5,989 nucleotides of DNA from JBOFCS01 sp051646185 (GCA_051646185.1 JBOFCS010000047.1:1-5989), one strand, 5' to 3'; shown: positions 1 through 5,989, numbered from the stretch's first letter. The notes: a model not told the origin generated them from the letters alone. Program-made: numbers and translations.

Positions 1-2009
1 TCGTTAATGCCCCCGCTCGTCGGTAAAACAATCCTCAAAGCATGTACCACAGCCTGCGCTGTCATCTGACCAATACCTGGGACTTCCATAATTTGCGCTA
101 AAGATGCGTTCTTCAGATTAGCAACCGAACCAAAATGTGCCACTAATAGTTTACGACGGCTCTCCCCCAGCCCAGGTACTGAATCCAATAAAGATTCGGT
201 CATTCGGCGCGAGCGTTTACTACGGTGATAAGTGATAGCAAAACGATGGGCTTCATCGCGCACACGCTGCAATAGATATAGCGCTTCACTACTACGAGGA
301 AGAATCACTGGGTCCGACTCCCCAGGTACCCAAATTTCTTCAAGACGTTTTGCTAACCCAATCACCGCAACATCAGTAATACCCAACTCGTCCAACACCT
401 TACTGGCAGCAATAACTTGCGGCTGCCCACCATCTACAACAAATAAATTAGGGGGGTAAGCAAATCGACGCGGCTTACTCCCCGGTGGGCTCATCTGGGA
501 CCCCGCACGCGCAGCAAGGGCTAACCCCTCAGGAACCACCAGAGCAGAGTCAGTACCACTATTATTATGATGCACAAAACGTCTCCTTGTTACTTCGGCG
601 ATGGAGGCCACGTCATCTGAACGACCATCTCCGGCCGCTTCCTTAATCGCAAAATGTCGATAATCCGATTTTCTTGGTAAGCCGTCCTCGAAAACCACAA
701 GGGAGGCAACAACGTCTGTCCCTTGAACATGACTAATGTCAATGCACTCAATACGCAAGGGGGCCGAGTCTAAGTCCAAGGCTTCTTGAATAGCTTGCAA
801 GGCTGCCGACCGAGCAGAAAAATCACCAGCACGCTTAAGCTTATGCCCTGTAAGAGCTTCCACTGCATTACGTTGCACTGTCTGGGCAAGCGCCTTTTTA
901 TCGCCCCGCTGCGGAACCCTCAAGCGAACTTGGGACCCACGTAATCCGCTAAGCCAGGTTTGCATTTGGGTTGCACTTCTGGGCAGCACTGGCACAAGAA
1001 CTTCCCTTGGAACTGGGTTTACCGACGAATCTTCTTGCCGTTCAATATCTCCCGAAAGATCAGCTTCACCACCATAAAACTGAGTGAGGAATTGTCCAAC
1101 CAACCCTGCAAGATCAGAGTCTTCGGGATCACCAGAACCCTCCACAATCCAGCCGCGCTGTCCACGTACTCTCCCCCCACGAACATGAAACACTTGGACC
1201 GACGCTTCCAACTCATCTGCTGCAAAAGCAACAACATCTGCATCAGTTCCGTCACCGAGGACTACGGCCTGTTTTTCCAAAGCCCGACGCAATGCCGAAA
1301 TATCATCACGTAAGCGCGCAGCGCGCTCAAAATCAAGGTTTTCCGAAGCAATATGCATTTGACTCTCTAAGTCACGAACCAGTTTATCTGTCTTTCCTGA
1401 GAGAAAATCACAAAAGTTCAAGACAATTCTTTGATGCTCTTCGGCGCTAATCTTTGCTATACATGGGGCAGAACACTTTTCAATGTATCCAAGCAAGCAT
1501 GGCCGATCAATCTGTTGATGTCGTTTAAATACACCCGCAGAACAGGTTCGAACCGGAAACACCCGAGTCAATAAATCAAGAGTTTCACGAATTGCCCAGG
1601 CATGAGGATATGGGCCAAAGTAACGAACCCCCTTGCGCCTCGGCCCTCGGTAGACAAAGAGTCTGGGGTACTCCTCATTCACGGTGACTGCAAGTACTGG
1701 ATAACTCTTGTCATCGCGATATCGAACATTAAATTGCGGATCAAACTCTTTAATCCAGTTGTACTCAAGCTGAAGTGCCTCAACCTCGGTACCAACTACC
1801 GTCCACTCAACACTGGCTGCCGTAGTCACCATTTGCCGGGTACGCGGGTGCAACGAGGCTATATCGGCAAAGTATGAGCTTAACCGGCTACGCAGTACCT
1901 TTGCCTTCCCCACATAAATGACTCGACCATGCCGATCACGAAATTTGTAAACCCCAGGATCAGTTGGGATAGTCCCAGCAGCAGGCCGGTAAGTGATGGG
2001 GTCAGACAC
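1..2009 (-). CDS. uvrC: UvrABC excinuclease subunit C (3' end outside window)
   Basis: UvrC is the nuclease of nucleotide excision repair: with UvrB bound at a lesion it cuts the damaged strand on both sides. I translated the frame from GTG at 2009 and it stays open to the edge: 669 codons plus two bases, no frameshift. Residues 19-44 carry the GIY-YIG nuclease core (GVY, then YVGKAK). Cysteines 156, 171, 179 and 183 match the cluster-binding pattern described in E. coli UvrC. Residues about 213-248 form the UVR motif that binds UvrB (NLDFERAARLRDD). The RNase H-like endonuclease half follows, with DISH at 424-427, VDGG at 525-528 and DEAHRFAITYHRSKR at about 585-599. Paired helix-hairpin-helix motifs (VPGLG 611-615, VPGIG 643-647) end the visible part. 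Family length suggests only a few residues are missing. The GTG start gives an N-terminus (SDPITYRPAAGTIPTDPGVY) like other corynebacterial UvrC. No clear Shine-Dalgarno precedes it. Confidence 0.97.
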   Translation of the reverse strand, partial: MSDPITYRPAAGTIPTDPGVYKFRDRHGRVIYVGKAKVLRSRLSSYFADIASLHPRTRQMVTTAASVEWTVVGTEVEALQLEYNWIKEFDPQFNVRYRDDKSYPVLAVTVNEEYPRLFVYRGPRRKGVRYFGPYPHAWAIRETLDLLTRVFPVRTCSAGVFKRHQQIDRPCLLGYIEKCSAPCIAKISAEEHQRIVLNFCDFLSGKTDKLVRDLESQMHIASENLDFERAARLRDDISALRRALEKQAVVLGDGTDADVVAFAADELEASVQVFHVRGGRVRGQRGWIVEGSGDPEDSDLAGLVGQFLTQFYGGEADLSGDIERQEDSSVNPVPREVLVPVLPRSATQMQTWLSGLRGSQVRLRVPQRGDKKALAQTVQRNAVEALTGHKLKRAGDFSARSAALQAIQEALDLDSAPLRIECIDISHVQGTDVVASLVVFEDGLPRKSDYRHFAIKEAAGDGRSDDVASIAEVTRRRFVHHNNSGTDSALVVPEGLALAARAGSQMSPPGSKPRRFAYPPNLFVVDGGQPQVIAASKVLDELGITDVAVIGLAKRLEEIWVPGESDPVILPRSSEALYLLQRVRDEAHRFAITYHRSKRSRRMTESLLDSVPGLGESRRKLLVAHFGSVANLKNASLAQIMEVPGIGQMTAQAVVHALRIVLPTSGGIN

Positions 2010-2016
2010 AACTACA

Positions 2017-2022
2017 AGATTA
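2017..2022 (-). promoter_or_regulatory. possible -10 element of a leaderless uvrC transcript
   Basis: On the minus strand TAATCT fits the actinobacterial -10 pattern TANNNT and is followed by 7 nt and then the uvrC GTG. That spacing would put the transcription start at or next to the start codon, so the mRNA would be leaderless. This agrees with the lack of a Shine-Dalgarno before the GTG. No good -35 hexamer lies 16-18 nt upstream, so the call rests on one short motif and its position. Confidence 0.25.
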
Positions 2023-2072
2023 GTACTGTGGTCGGACAGTAAGCACGCCACACTCAAAAGAACTTTCCCTAT

Positions 2073-2108
2073 TGTTGTTATTGCCCTTATTCAAGGGCAA
2101 TAACAACA
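2073..2108 (-). terminator. perfect 16-bp hairpin between the rib operon and uvrC
   Basis: Positions 2073-2088 (TGTTGTTATTGCCCTT) and 2093-2108 are exact reverse complements around a 4-nt loop, and one further G-U pair is possible at the base. The repeat lies 52 nt past the stop codon of the PH-domain gene and 64 nt before the uvrC start, the right place to end the rib transcript. Neither side has a U-tract: after the hairpin the minus-strand RNA reads AUAGGGAAAG. It would therefore be a tail-less terminator of the kind proposed for actinobacteria, or an RNA stability or processing element. A palindromic protein-binding site is also possible. It is the only strong structure in the 150-nt spacer 2010-2159. 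Confidence 0.6.
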
Positions 2109-2159
2109 GGATCAGAATTGACTGACACACGTATTTCAGATTGGCAGCACACCACAGTT

Positions 2160-2606
2160 TTAACGGTAGCGATTGTAGAGACTTCGGAGTTCAGCTAGCG
2201 CCTGCGCAGCATAGTCCTTGTCATTTGCTTGAATTGCCATAAGCGCAATGTACTCGTCCTGGGGTAGTTCTACACGGGCCCAAGGTTTTCCATCAGGAAA
2301 AGAAATATCCATAATATGATCCCAGATGATGAATCTATGCCCAAAAATATTTCGCACCAAGACCCCTTGCTCTTTTACTTTTACAACGGGTCGGGTCATC
2401 AACAATAGTGCACCAGAAATAACAATCCCAATAGCCACCAGCGCAAGTTGATCAAAGATTCTAAAATTCACCCCAGTAGCCGAAGTTCGAAGCACTACGG
2501 CAGCAACAATGTGAAGAACAAGCACCACACCTGCAAGCACCAACGCATAGCGGGAACTCTTTCGGGAACGAATCACCAGCTGCCAGCCCCCATATCCGCC
2601 AGCCAC
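2160..2606 (-). CDS. two-pass membrane protein with bacterial PH domain (Rv1417-like)
   Basis: The 148-residue protein has two hydrophobic segments, about 20-39 and 53-70, joined by a short loop. A soluble domain of about 78 residues follows (RPVVKVKEQGVLVRNIFGHR, IIWDHIMDISF, then LMAIQANDKDYAAQALAELRSLY). This looks like the bacterial PH domain related to the mycobacterial low molecular weight antigen 6 family. From family knowledge, its position after ribH and before uvrC matches M. tuberculosis Rv1417. It starts at GTG 2606, overlapping the ribH TAG by one base (TAGTG), with AGGG just upstream, so its translation is probably coupled to ribH. Residues 8-12 (WQLVI) before the first helix fit the usual family N-terminus. 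Its function is unknown. A link to flavin metabolism is suggested only by the operon position. No enzyme motif is visible. Confidence 0.85.
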   Translation of the reverse strand: MAGGYGGWQLVIRSRKSSRYALVLAGVVLVLHIVAAVVLRTSATGVNFRIFDQLALVAIGIVISGALLLMTRPVVKVKEQGVLVRNIFGHRFIIWDHIMDISFPDGKPWARVELPQDEYIALMAIQANDKDYAAQALAELRSLYNRYR

Positions 2607-3100
2607 TACAAGCCCTGCGCAGTACTCAACGCGCGCAAACCCTTCAAAGTGACCGCAGCATCAATAGCTGCAGCACAAGCCTGAGCGCCTTTGTCTTCAG
2701 TCGAACCAGCAAGTCCGGCCCGATCCAAAGCCTGCTGCTCGGTGTCTGTGGTTAGAACCCCATTACCCACTGGAGTTGATTCATCAAGCGATACCCGAGT
2801 CAATCCGGCAGTCACCGCATCACACACATATTCAAAATGCGGAGTACCGCCCCTAATCACAACGCCCAATGCCACCACAGCATCATGGGTTCGAGCTAAT
2901 TGCTGAGCCACCACCGGCAATTCAATTGCCCCAGCTACTCTAACCAAGGTTATCTCAGTAACTTTCGCCTGCTTAGCCACTTTTTGTGCACCCACAATGA
3001 GTGCCTCACTGATTACTGAATGCCACTGCCCAGCAACAATTCCCAGGGTTAAACCAGCAGCATCGCCAAGCTTAAGTATCGGTTTGCCATCACCACTCAT
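2606..3100 (-). CDS. ribH: 6,7-dimethyl-8-ribityllumazine synthase
   Basis: This cytosolic enzyme condenses 5-amino-6-ribitylamino-uracil with 3,4-dihydroxy-2-butanone 4-phosphate to give the lumazine substrate of riboflavin synthase. At 164 residues it has the usual length. The aromatic substrate-stacking residue is W26 (AGQWHS). The core motifs are VAGAIELP (55-62), GVVIRGGTPHFEYVC (79-93) with the likely catalytic histidine H88, and PVGNGVLTTDTEQQALDRAG (110-129), which contains the phosphate-binding arginine R127. The family's usual VPGAFE is VAGAIE here, which I recall from corynebacterial homologues too. The ATG overlaps the ribBA stop by four bases (ATGA). Only a weak, distant AGG lies upstream, so translation probably depends on ribosomes finishing ribBA. 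It probably assembles as a pentamer or icosahedral shell, which the sequence alone cannot settle. Confidence 0.97.
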   Translation of the reverse strand: MSGDGKPILKLGDAAGLTLGIVAGQWHSVISEALIVGAQKVAKQAKVTEITLVRVAGAIELPVVAQQLARTHDAVVALGVVIRGGTPHFEYVCDAVTAGLTRVSLDESTPVGNGVLTTDTEQQALDRAGLAGSTEDKGAQACAAAIDAAVTLKGLRALSTAQGL

Positions 3101-4362
3101 AAGTGACTGACCTGCTCTGAATCTGATCCATCTGCAACCTCATCAAGCCCAATAAGATCATGCCCCATACGATCTCGCTTCGTTCGCAAATAACGAATAT
3201 TTTCAGCATTCGCTCGTACTGGCATAGGAACCCGTTCAGTGATCTGCAGCCCATAACCGTCAAGACCAACACGTTTAGCCGGATTATTAGTCAAAAGCCG
3301 CATAGACTTTACCCCTAAATCCACCAGTATCTGAGCGCCAAGACCATAATCACGAGCATCAGCTGGTAGACCCAACTCCAGGTTGGCATCCACTGTATCG
3401 GCACCAGAATCTTGAAGTTGGTAAGCCTGCAGCTTATGCATCAAACCAATACCACGGCCCTCATGTCCACGCATATAAAGCACAATGCCCCGACCCTCTT
3501 GAGCCACCAAAGCTAAAGCTGCATCTAGCTGCGGGCCACAATCACAGCGCAACGACCCAAACACGTCGCCAGTCAAGCATTCTGAATGCACCCGAACTAA
3601 CACATCGGTACCCCCCTGAGCGCTGATGTCACCGCGAACCAGAGCAACATGCTCAGCCTCATCGTAAATGCTGGTATAGCCCACCGCACGAAACTCACCA
3701 TGCTCGGTGGGGATGCGTGCTTCAGCAATACGCACCACATGTTTTTCATGCTTACGCCGCCACGCGATAAGGTCAGCGATAGAGATCAGCGCAAGATCAT
3801 GCTCATCGGCAAAAACCCTGAGTTCATCCGTCTGCGCCATCGCGCCTTCATCCTTCTGACTGACAATTTCACAGATCACCCCAGCTGGACGAAGATCGGC
3901 CATTCTAGCAAGATCAACAGCTGCCTCAGTATGCCCAGGGCGTCGCAAAACCCCGCCTTCTTTAGCTCGCAAGGGGACCACATGACCCGGCCGAGTGAAA
4001 TCCTGAACGCTACTACCGGGATCAGCTAGTAGCCGCATTGTTGCCGCCCGATCAGAGGCAGAAATTCCGGTCCCGATACCTTCGCGAGCATCAACGGTGA
4101 CTGTATACGCCGTACCATGTTTATCTTGATTTGTTGAGTACATCGGCGGCAAACCGAGCCGATCACAGTCCTCACCATCAAGGGGCACACATAGGTAGCC
4201 AGAGGTGTATCGAACCATAAAAGCAACCAACTCTGGAGTAGCTTTCTCAGCCGCAAAAATTAGGTCGCCTTCGTTCTCGCGATCCTCATCATCAACAACA
4301 ACCACTGCCTTGCCAGCAGCTATATCGGCGACTGCACGCTCGATAGTGTCGAACCTCGTCAC
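3097..4362 (-). CDS. ribBA: bifunctional 3,4-dihydroxy-2-butanone 4-phosphate synthase / GTP cyclohydrolase II
   Basis: The protein supplies both precursors of riboflavin. Its N-terminal half (about 1-205) converts ribulose 5-phosphate to DHBP plus formate. Its C-terminal half (about 209-400) opens GTP to a diaminopyrimidine. The DHBP synthase part shows DDEDRENEGDL (24-34), TRPGHV (123-128), RRPGHTEAAVDLARMA (140-155) and E165 in VICE. The cyclohydrolase part shows the zinc site C262, C273 and C275 (CLTGDVFGSLRCDC), RGHEGRGIGL (298-307), ARDYGLGAQIL (336-346) and LTNNPAK (357-363). Both active sites look intact and the 421-residue length is normal for the fusion. The start is GTG 4362, with GGAG eight bases upstream. 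No other start codon lies between it and the upstream in-frame TAA. The last 15 or so residues are an acidic tail after the conserved part. A 91-nt gap separates it from ribE, the only loose junction in the operon. Confidence 0.98.
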   Translation of the reverse strand: MTRFDTIERAVADIAAGKAVVVVDDEDRENEGDLIFAAEKATPELVAFMVRYTSGYLCVPLDGEDCDRLGLPPMYSTNQDKHGTAYTVTVDAREGIGTGISASDRAATMRLLADPGSSVQDFTRPGHVVPLRAKEGGVLRRPGHTEAAVDLARMADLRPAGVICEIVSQKDEGAMAQTDELRVFADEHDLALISIADLIAWRRKHEKHVVRIAEARIPTEHGEFRAVGYTSIYDEAEHVALVRGDISAQGGTDVLVRVHSECLTGDVFGSLRCDCGPQLDAALALVAQEGRGIVLYMRGHEGRGIGLMHKLQAYQLQDSGADTVDANLELGLPADARDYGLGAQILVDLGVKSMRLLTNNPAKRVGLDGYGLQITERVPMPVRANAENIRYLRTKRDRMGHDLIGLDEVADGSDSEQVSHL

Positions 4363-4436
4363 GTCTGCTGCTCCGTTTGCTCGTAAACCTGTGTACTCAG
4401 CTGAGGTGTATTGGACATCCTCAACAACTTACTCAC
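4359..4436 (-). CDS. possible 25-residue leader peptide coupled to ribBA
   Basis: A short frame begins at GTG 4436, 17 nt after the riboflavin synthase stop, and ends in a TGA that overlaps the ribBA GTG by four bases (GTGA). Its product would be MSKLLRMSNTPQLSTQVYEQ followed by TEQQT. GGTGAG lies 8 nt before the GTG and could serve as a ribosome binding site. An internal ATG at 4418 would give a 19-residue version. The product is polar, rich in Gln and Thr, and has no hydrophobic segment or family I recognise. For it: the exact four-base overlap used elsewhere in this operon, a plausible ribosome site, and good fill of an otherwise empty gap. Against it: a frame this short arises easily by chance. 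Confidence 0.3.
   Translation of the reverse strand: MSKLLRMSNTPQLSTQVYEQTEQQT
4371..4374 (-). promoter_or_regulatory. ribosome binding site of ribBA
   Basis: GGAG on the minus strand lies 8 nt upstream of the GTG at 4362 and supports that codon as the ribBA start. It sits inside the last codons of the possible small ORF, so ribosomes reading that ORF would pass over the site. Confidence 0.65.
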
Positions 4437-4450
4437 CAGTATGACTCACC
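4431..4450 (-). repeat. short direct repeat GGTGAGT, 13-nt period
   Basis: GGTGAGT occurs twice on the minus strand, at 4450-4444 and 4437-4431, just after the riboflavin synthase stop codon. Each copy contains a GTG and a Shine-Dalgarno-like GGTGAG. The first copy is correctly spaced to act as a ribosome site for the GTG in the second. The repeat is short enough to be chance. Confidence 0.4.
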
Positions 4451-4453
4451 CAA

Positions 4454-5071
4454 TTATGCGCTATCAGCACGCACGGTAATAAGACGCTCAACATACTTGG
4501 CAATAACGTCAACCTCAAGGTTCACCACTGTGCCCACCCCCACAGTTCCGAGTGTGGTGAGAGCTAAGGTCGTCGGAATCAAGGAAATTTCGAAATACTC
4601 CTGTTCATACTCAACACCAAGCGCGGAAACTGTCAACGACACCCCATCAACGGTGATTGACCCCTTTTCCACTACATATCGCGATATCACCCCGGGTAAG
4701 CCAATGCGAATAACTTCCCAGTTTTGTGAAGGAGTTCTTGCTAATACCACCCCAGTACCATCAATGTGACCTTGCACAATATGCCCACCAAGTCGACTAT
4801 TGATCGCGGCAGCCCGTTCCAGGTTGACCGGAGAGCCCGGTTTTAATGCACCAAGACTCGATCTGTTCAGCGATTCCGCCATAACATCGGCGGTAAAGAT
4901 GCCATCCGCCAACACCTCAACTACAGTCAGGCATACTCCATTAACTGCAATTGAGTCTCCATGTTTGGCATCAGAAGTAACCAGCGGTCCACGGATACCG
5001 AGCCTTACGGAATCTTCCAACGGCTCCTGTAAAGTGATGAGACCAAGCTCTTCGATAATTCCTGTGAACAT
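4454..5071 (-). CDS. ribE: riboflavin synthase, alpha chain
   Basis: This enzyme (called RibC in some corynebacterial literature) dismutates two molecules of 6,7-dimethyl-8-ribityllumazine into riboflavin and the pyrimidine that RibH reuses. The 205-residue chain shows the family's two tandem lumazine-binding barrels. The first has MFTGIIEELG at the N-terminus, GDSIAVNGVCLTV (38-50) and NLERA (83-87). The second has RLGGHIVQGHIDG (93-105), KGSITVDGVSLTV (136-148) and FEISLIPTTLALTTLG (160-175). Length and both repeats are complete, and it should act as a trimer. The ATG is fixed by the invariant MFTGI start. It overlaps the ribD stop by one base (TAATG) and has a strong GGAGG six bases upstream. 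It therefore has both coupling and its own ribosome site. Confidence 0.97.
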   Translation of the reverse strand: MFTGIIEELGLITLQEPLEDSVRLGIRGPLVTSDAKHGDSIAVNGVCLTVVEVLADGIFTADVMAESLNRSSLGALKPGSPVNLERAAAINSRLGGHIVQGHIDGTGVVLARTPSQNWEVIRIGLPGVISRYVVEKGSITVDGVSLTVSALGVEYEQEYFEISLIPTTLALTTLGTVGVGTVVNLEVDVIAKYVERLITVRADSA

Positions 5072-5989
5072 TAGTTTCCTCCAGATAAGGCCTGCAGCGC
5101 AAGTGTTAACACAATATCCTCCCCTAGGTATTCCACGCTCTCACGCTCATAACGCAATGCCTGTGCAATAGTCGCCACTCCGCTAAATCCGAGAGCCGCC
5201 GGGCCACTGCCAAGAAGCACCGGGGCAAGGTAAGCTTGGACTCGATCAATCAAACCTTTCTGCATAAAAGCTCCAGCGAGTATTGGACCTCCCTCAATTA
5301 ACACATCGGGGTAATCGGTCAGTGCTGCAACAACATTACTGAGATTATTTGTTCTCAAGTGTATAGTTTCGGCGGCATCATCAAAAATTTTATAATTAGT
5401 CGGGACATCACGATTGCCAACCAGCACTCGAACTGGTTGATGCGCAGCTAAAGTGCCATCGGGAAGCCTGGCAGTCAAGTGTGGGTTATCCGTTAACACC
5501 GTCCCGGTGCCAACAATAATTGCATCAACAGTTGCTCTACGAGCATGCACATGTTCACGCGCAGCAGTACCAGTAATCCACTTGCTGGTACCATCCTGTG
5601 CGGCGCTACGGCCGTCAAGACTTGCCGCAAATTTCCAAGTAAAGTACGCCCTTCCAGTCCGCTGTCGGTGTAACCACTCTCGTAGCGGACCTTTACTTAC
5701 CCGCTCTTGAGCAATCCCTGAAGTTACCTTAATGCCTTTGTCCGCTAAAGCATTCGCCCCTCCTGAAGCCACCGGATTGGGATCAGAAACAGCGAAGTGC
5801 ACCTCAGTTACCCCTGCATCAATGAGAGCCGAAGTGCACGGACCTGTCCGACCAGCATGGTGGCAAGGCTCTAAAGTAACTACGGCAATTCCACCACAAG
5901 CCCGCTGCCCAGCCTGGGCTAGCGCAACCACTTCCGCATGCGCCCCCCCCGGCGGACAGGTTGCCCCCACCCCCACAACCTGACCTTTC
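5071..5989 (-). CDS. ribD: bifunctional pyrimidine deaminase / reductase RibD (5' end outside window)
   Basis: RibD deaminates the pyrimidine made by GTP cyclohydrolase II and then reduces its ribose to ribitol with NADPH. The visible 305 residues begin KGQVVGVGATCPPGGAHAEV, so the frame continues past the edge. The GTG at 5976 lies inside the conserved deaminase core and is not the start. About 45-50 residues, including the usual TSPNP-type stretch, should lie outside. In visible numbering the zinc and catalytic residues are H17 and E19 (HAE), C42 (EPCHHAGRT) and C51 (GPCTSALIDAGV). The reductase half starts near residue 112, with YFTWKFAASLDGRSA (115-129), DAIIVGTGTVLTDNPHL (155-171), VLIEGGP (229-235) and RVQAYLAPVLLGSG (249-262). 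It ends in TAA overlapping the riboflavin synthase ATG. The deaminase core is encoded through a cluster of G-runs (5943-5974). The promoter and any FMN riboswitch would lie further upstream, out of view. Confidence 0.97.
   Translation of the reverse strand, partial: KGQVVGVGATCPPGGAHAEVVALAQAGQRACGGIAVVTLEPCHHAGRTGPCTSALIDAGVTEVHFAVSDPNPVASGGANALADKGIKVTSGIAQERVSKGPLREWLHRQRTGRAYFTWKFAASLDGRSAAQDGTSKWITGTAAREHVHARRATVDAIIVGTGTVLTDNPHLTARLPDGTLAAHQPVRVLVGNRDVPTNYKIFDDAAETIHLRTNNLSNVVAALTDYPDVLIEGGPILAGAFMQKGLIDRVQAYLAPVLLGSGPAALGFSGVATIAQALRYERESVEYLGEDIVLTLALQALSGGN
5078..5082 (-). promoter_or_regulatory. strong ribosome binding site of riboflavin synthase
   Basis: GGAGG on the minus strand, six bases before ATG 5071 and inside the last codons of ribD. 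It is the best Shine-Dalgarno in the window. The other downstream genes have weaker sites and rely on stop/start overlap. Confidence 0.8.

Noticed and set aside
451..456. Run of six G on the plus strand
   Set aside because: It is explained by the conserved YPPN codons of UvrC. The reading frame is intact across it.
960..1313. Plus-strand open frame of 117 codons
   Set aside because: It lies wholly inside uvrC on the other strand, has no recognisable domain, and the uvrC frame through it encodes conserved UVR-region sequence.
1318..1332. Inverted repeat AGCGCGC / GCGCGCT
   Set aside because: It encodes the conserved ERAARL of the UvrC UVR motif. Arg and Ala codons give such symmetry by chance.
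3649..4029. Plus-strand open frame of 126 codons
   Set aside because: It is antisense to the conserved DHBP synthase and cyclohydrolase sequence of ribBA and its product resembles no family.
4363..4453. FMN riboswitch between rib genes
   Set aside because: The gap is too short and lacks the conserved helices of the FMN aptamer. If one controls the operon it must be upstream of ribD, outside the window.
4676..4687. 12-bp palindrome ATATCGCGATAT
   Set aside because: It lies inside riboflavin synthase coding sequence (ISRY) with no extension or partner site. A related CGCGATAT in uvrC also falls in conserved codons.
4377..4769. Plus-strand open frame of 130 codons
   Set aside because: It is antisense to the riboflavin synthase gene and the gap before ribBA. 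The composition is Thr/Ser-rich as expected of a shadow frame.
5974..5976. GTG as the start of ribD
   Set aside because: The frame stays open upstream to the edge and encodes KGQVV, which fits the RibD core. A start here would remove the conserved N-terminal part of the deaminase.

Overview
The window looks like a chromosomal core region of an actinobacterium, most likely Corynebacterium. The order ribD, riboflavin synthase, ribBA, ribH, small PH-domain membrane protein, uvrC is the arrangement I know from corynebacteria and, with insertions, from mycobacteria. Other support is the corynebacterial-style protein sequences, three GTG starts, and a base composition that looks close to 50% GC (estimated by eye, not computed). 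I cannot name the species. No mobile element, tRNA, rRNA or CRISPR array is visible.

Every supported gene lies on the minus strand, so transcription runs from right to left. From the right edge: ribD (5' end outside the window; visible 5989-5071), riboflavin synthase ribE (5071-4454), a 91-nt gap that may hold a tiny coupled ORF (4436-4359), bifunctional ribBA (4362-3097), lumazine synthase ribH (3100-2606) and a PH-domain membrane protein (2606-2160). A 150-nt spacer with a perfect 16-bp inverted repeat follows (2073-2108). Then comes uvrC (GTG at 2009), whose last codons run off the left edge.

The rib genes cover the whole conversion of GTP and ribulose 5-phosphate to riboflavin. RibBA supplies both precursors (GTP cyclohydrolase II and DHBP synthase). 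RibD deaminates and reduces the pyrimidine. RibH makes lumazine and RibE dismutates it to riboflavin. The dephosphorylation step has no gene here, which is usual. Gene junctions are very tight: TAATG for ribD/ribE, ATGA for ribBA/ribH, TAGTG for ribH/PH. This points to one translationally coupled operon. The one loose junction, ribE to ribBA, is where the possible small ORF lies. UvrC belongs to nucleotide excision repair and is probably a separate or partly separate transcription unit.

This is mainly ordinary core genome. I did not find a convincing new system. The points that deserve a second look are the coupled small ORF before ribBA, the PH-domain protein locked into the riboflavin operon, the long U-less hairpin before uvrC with a possible leaderless uvrC start, and a cluster of G-runs in the ribD coding strand.
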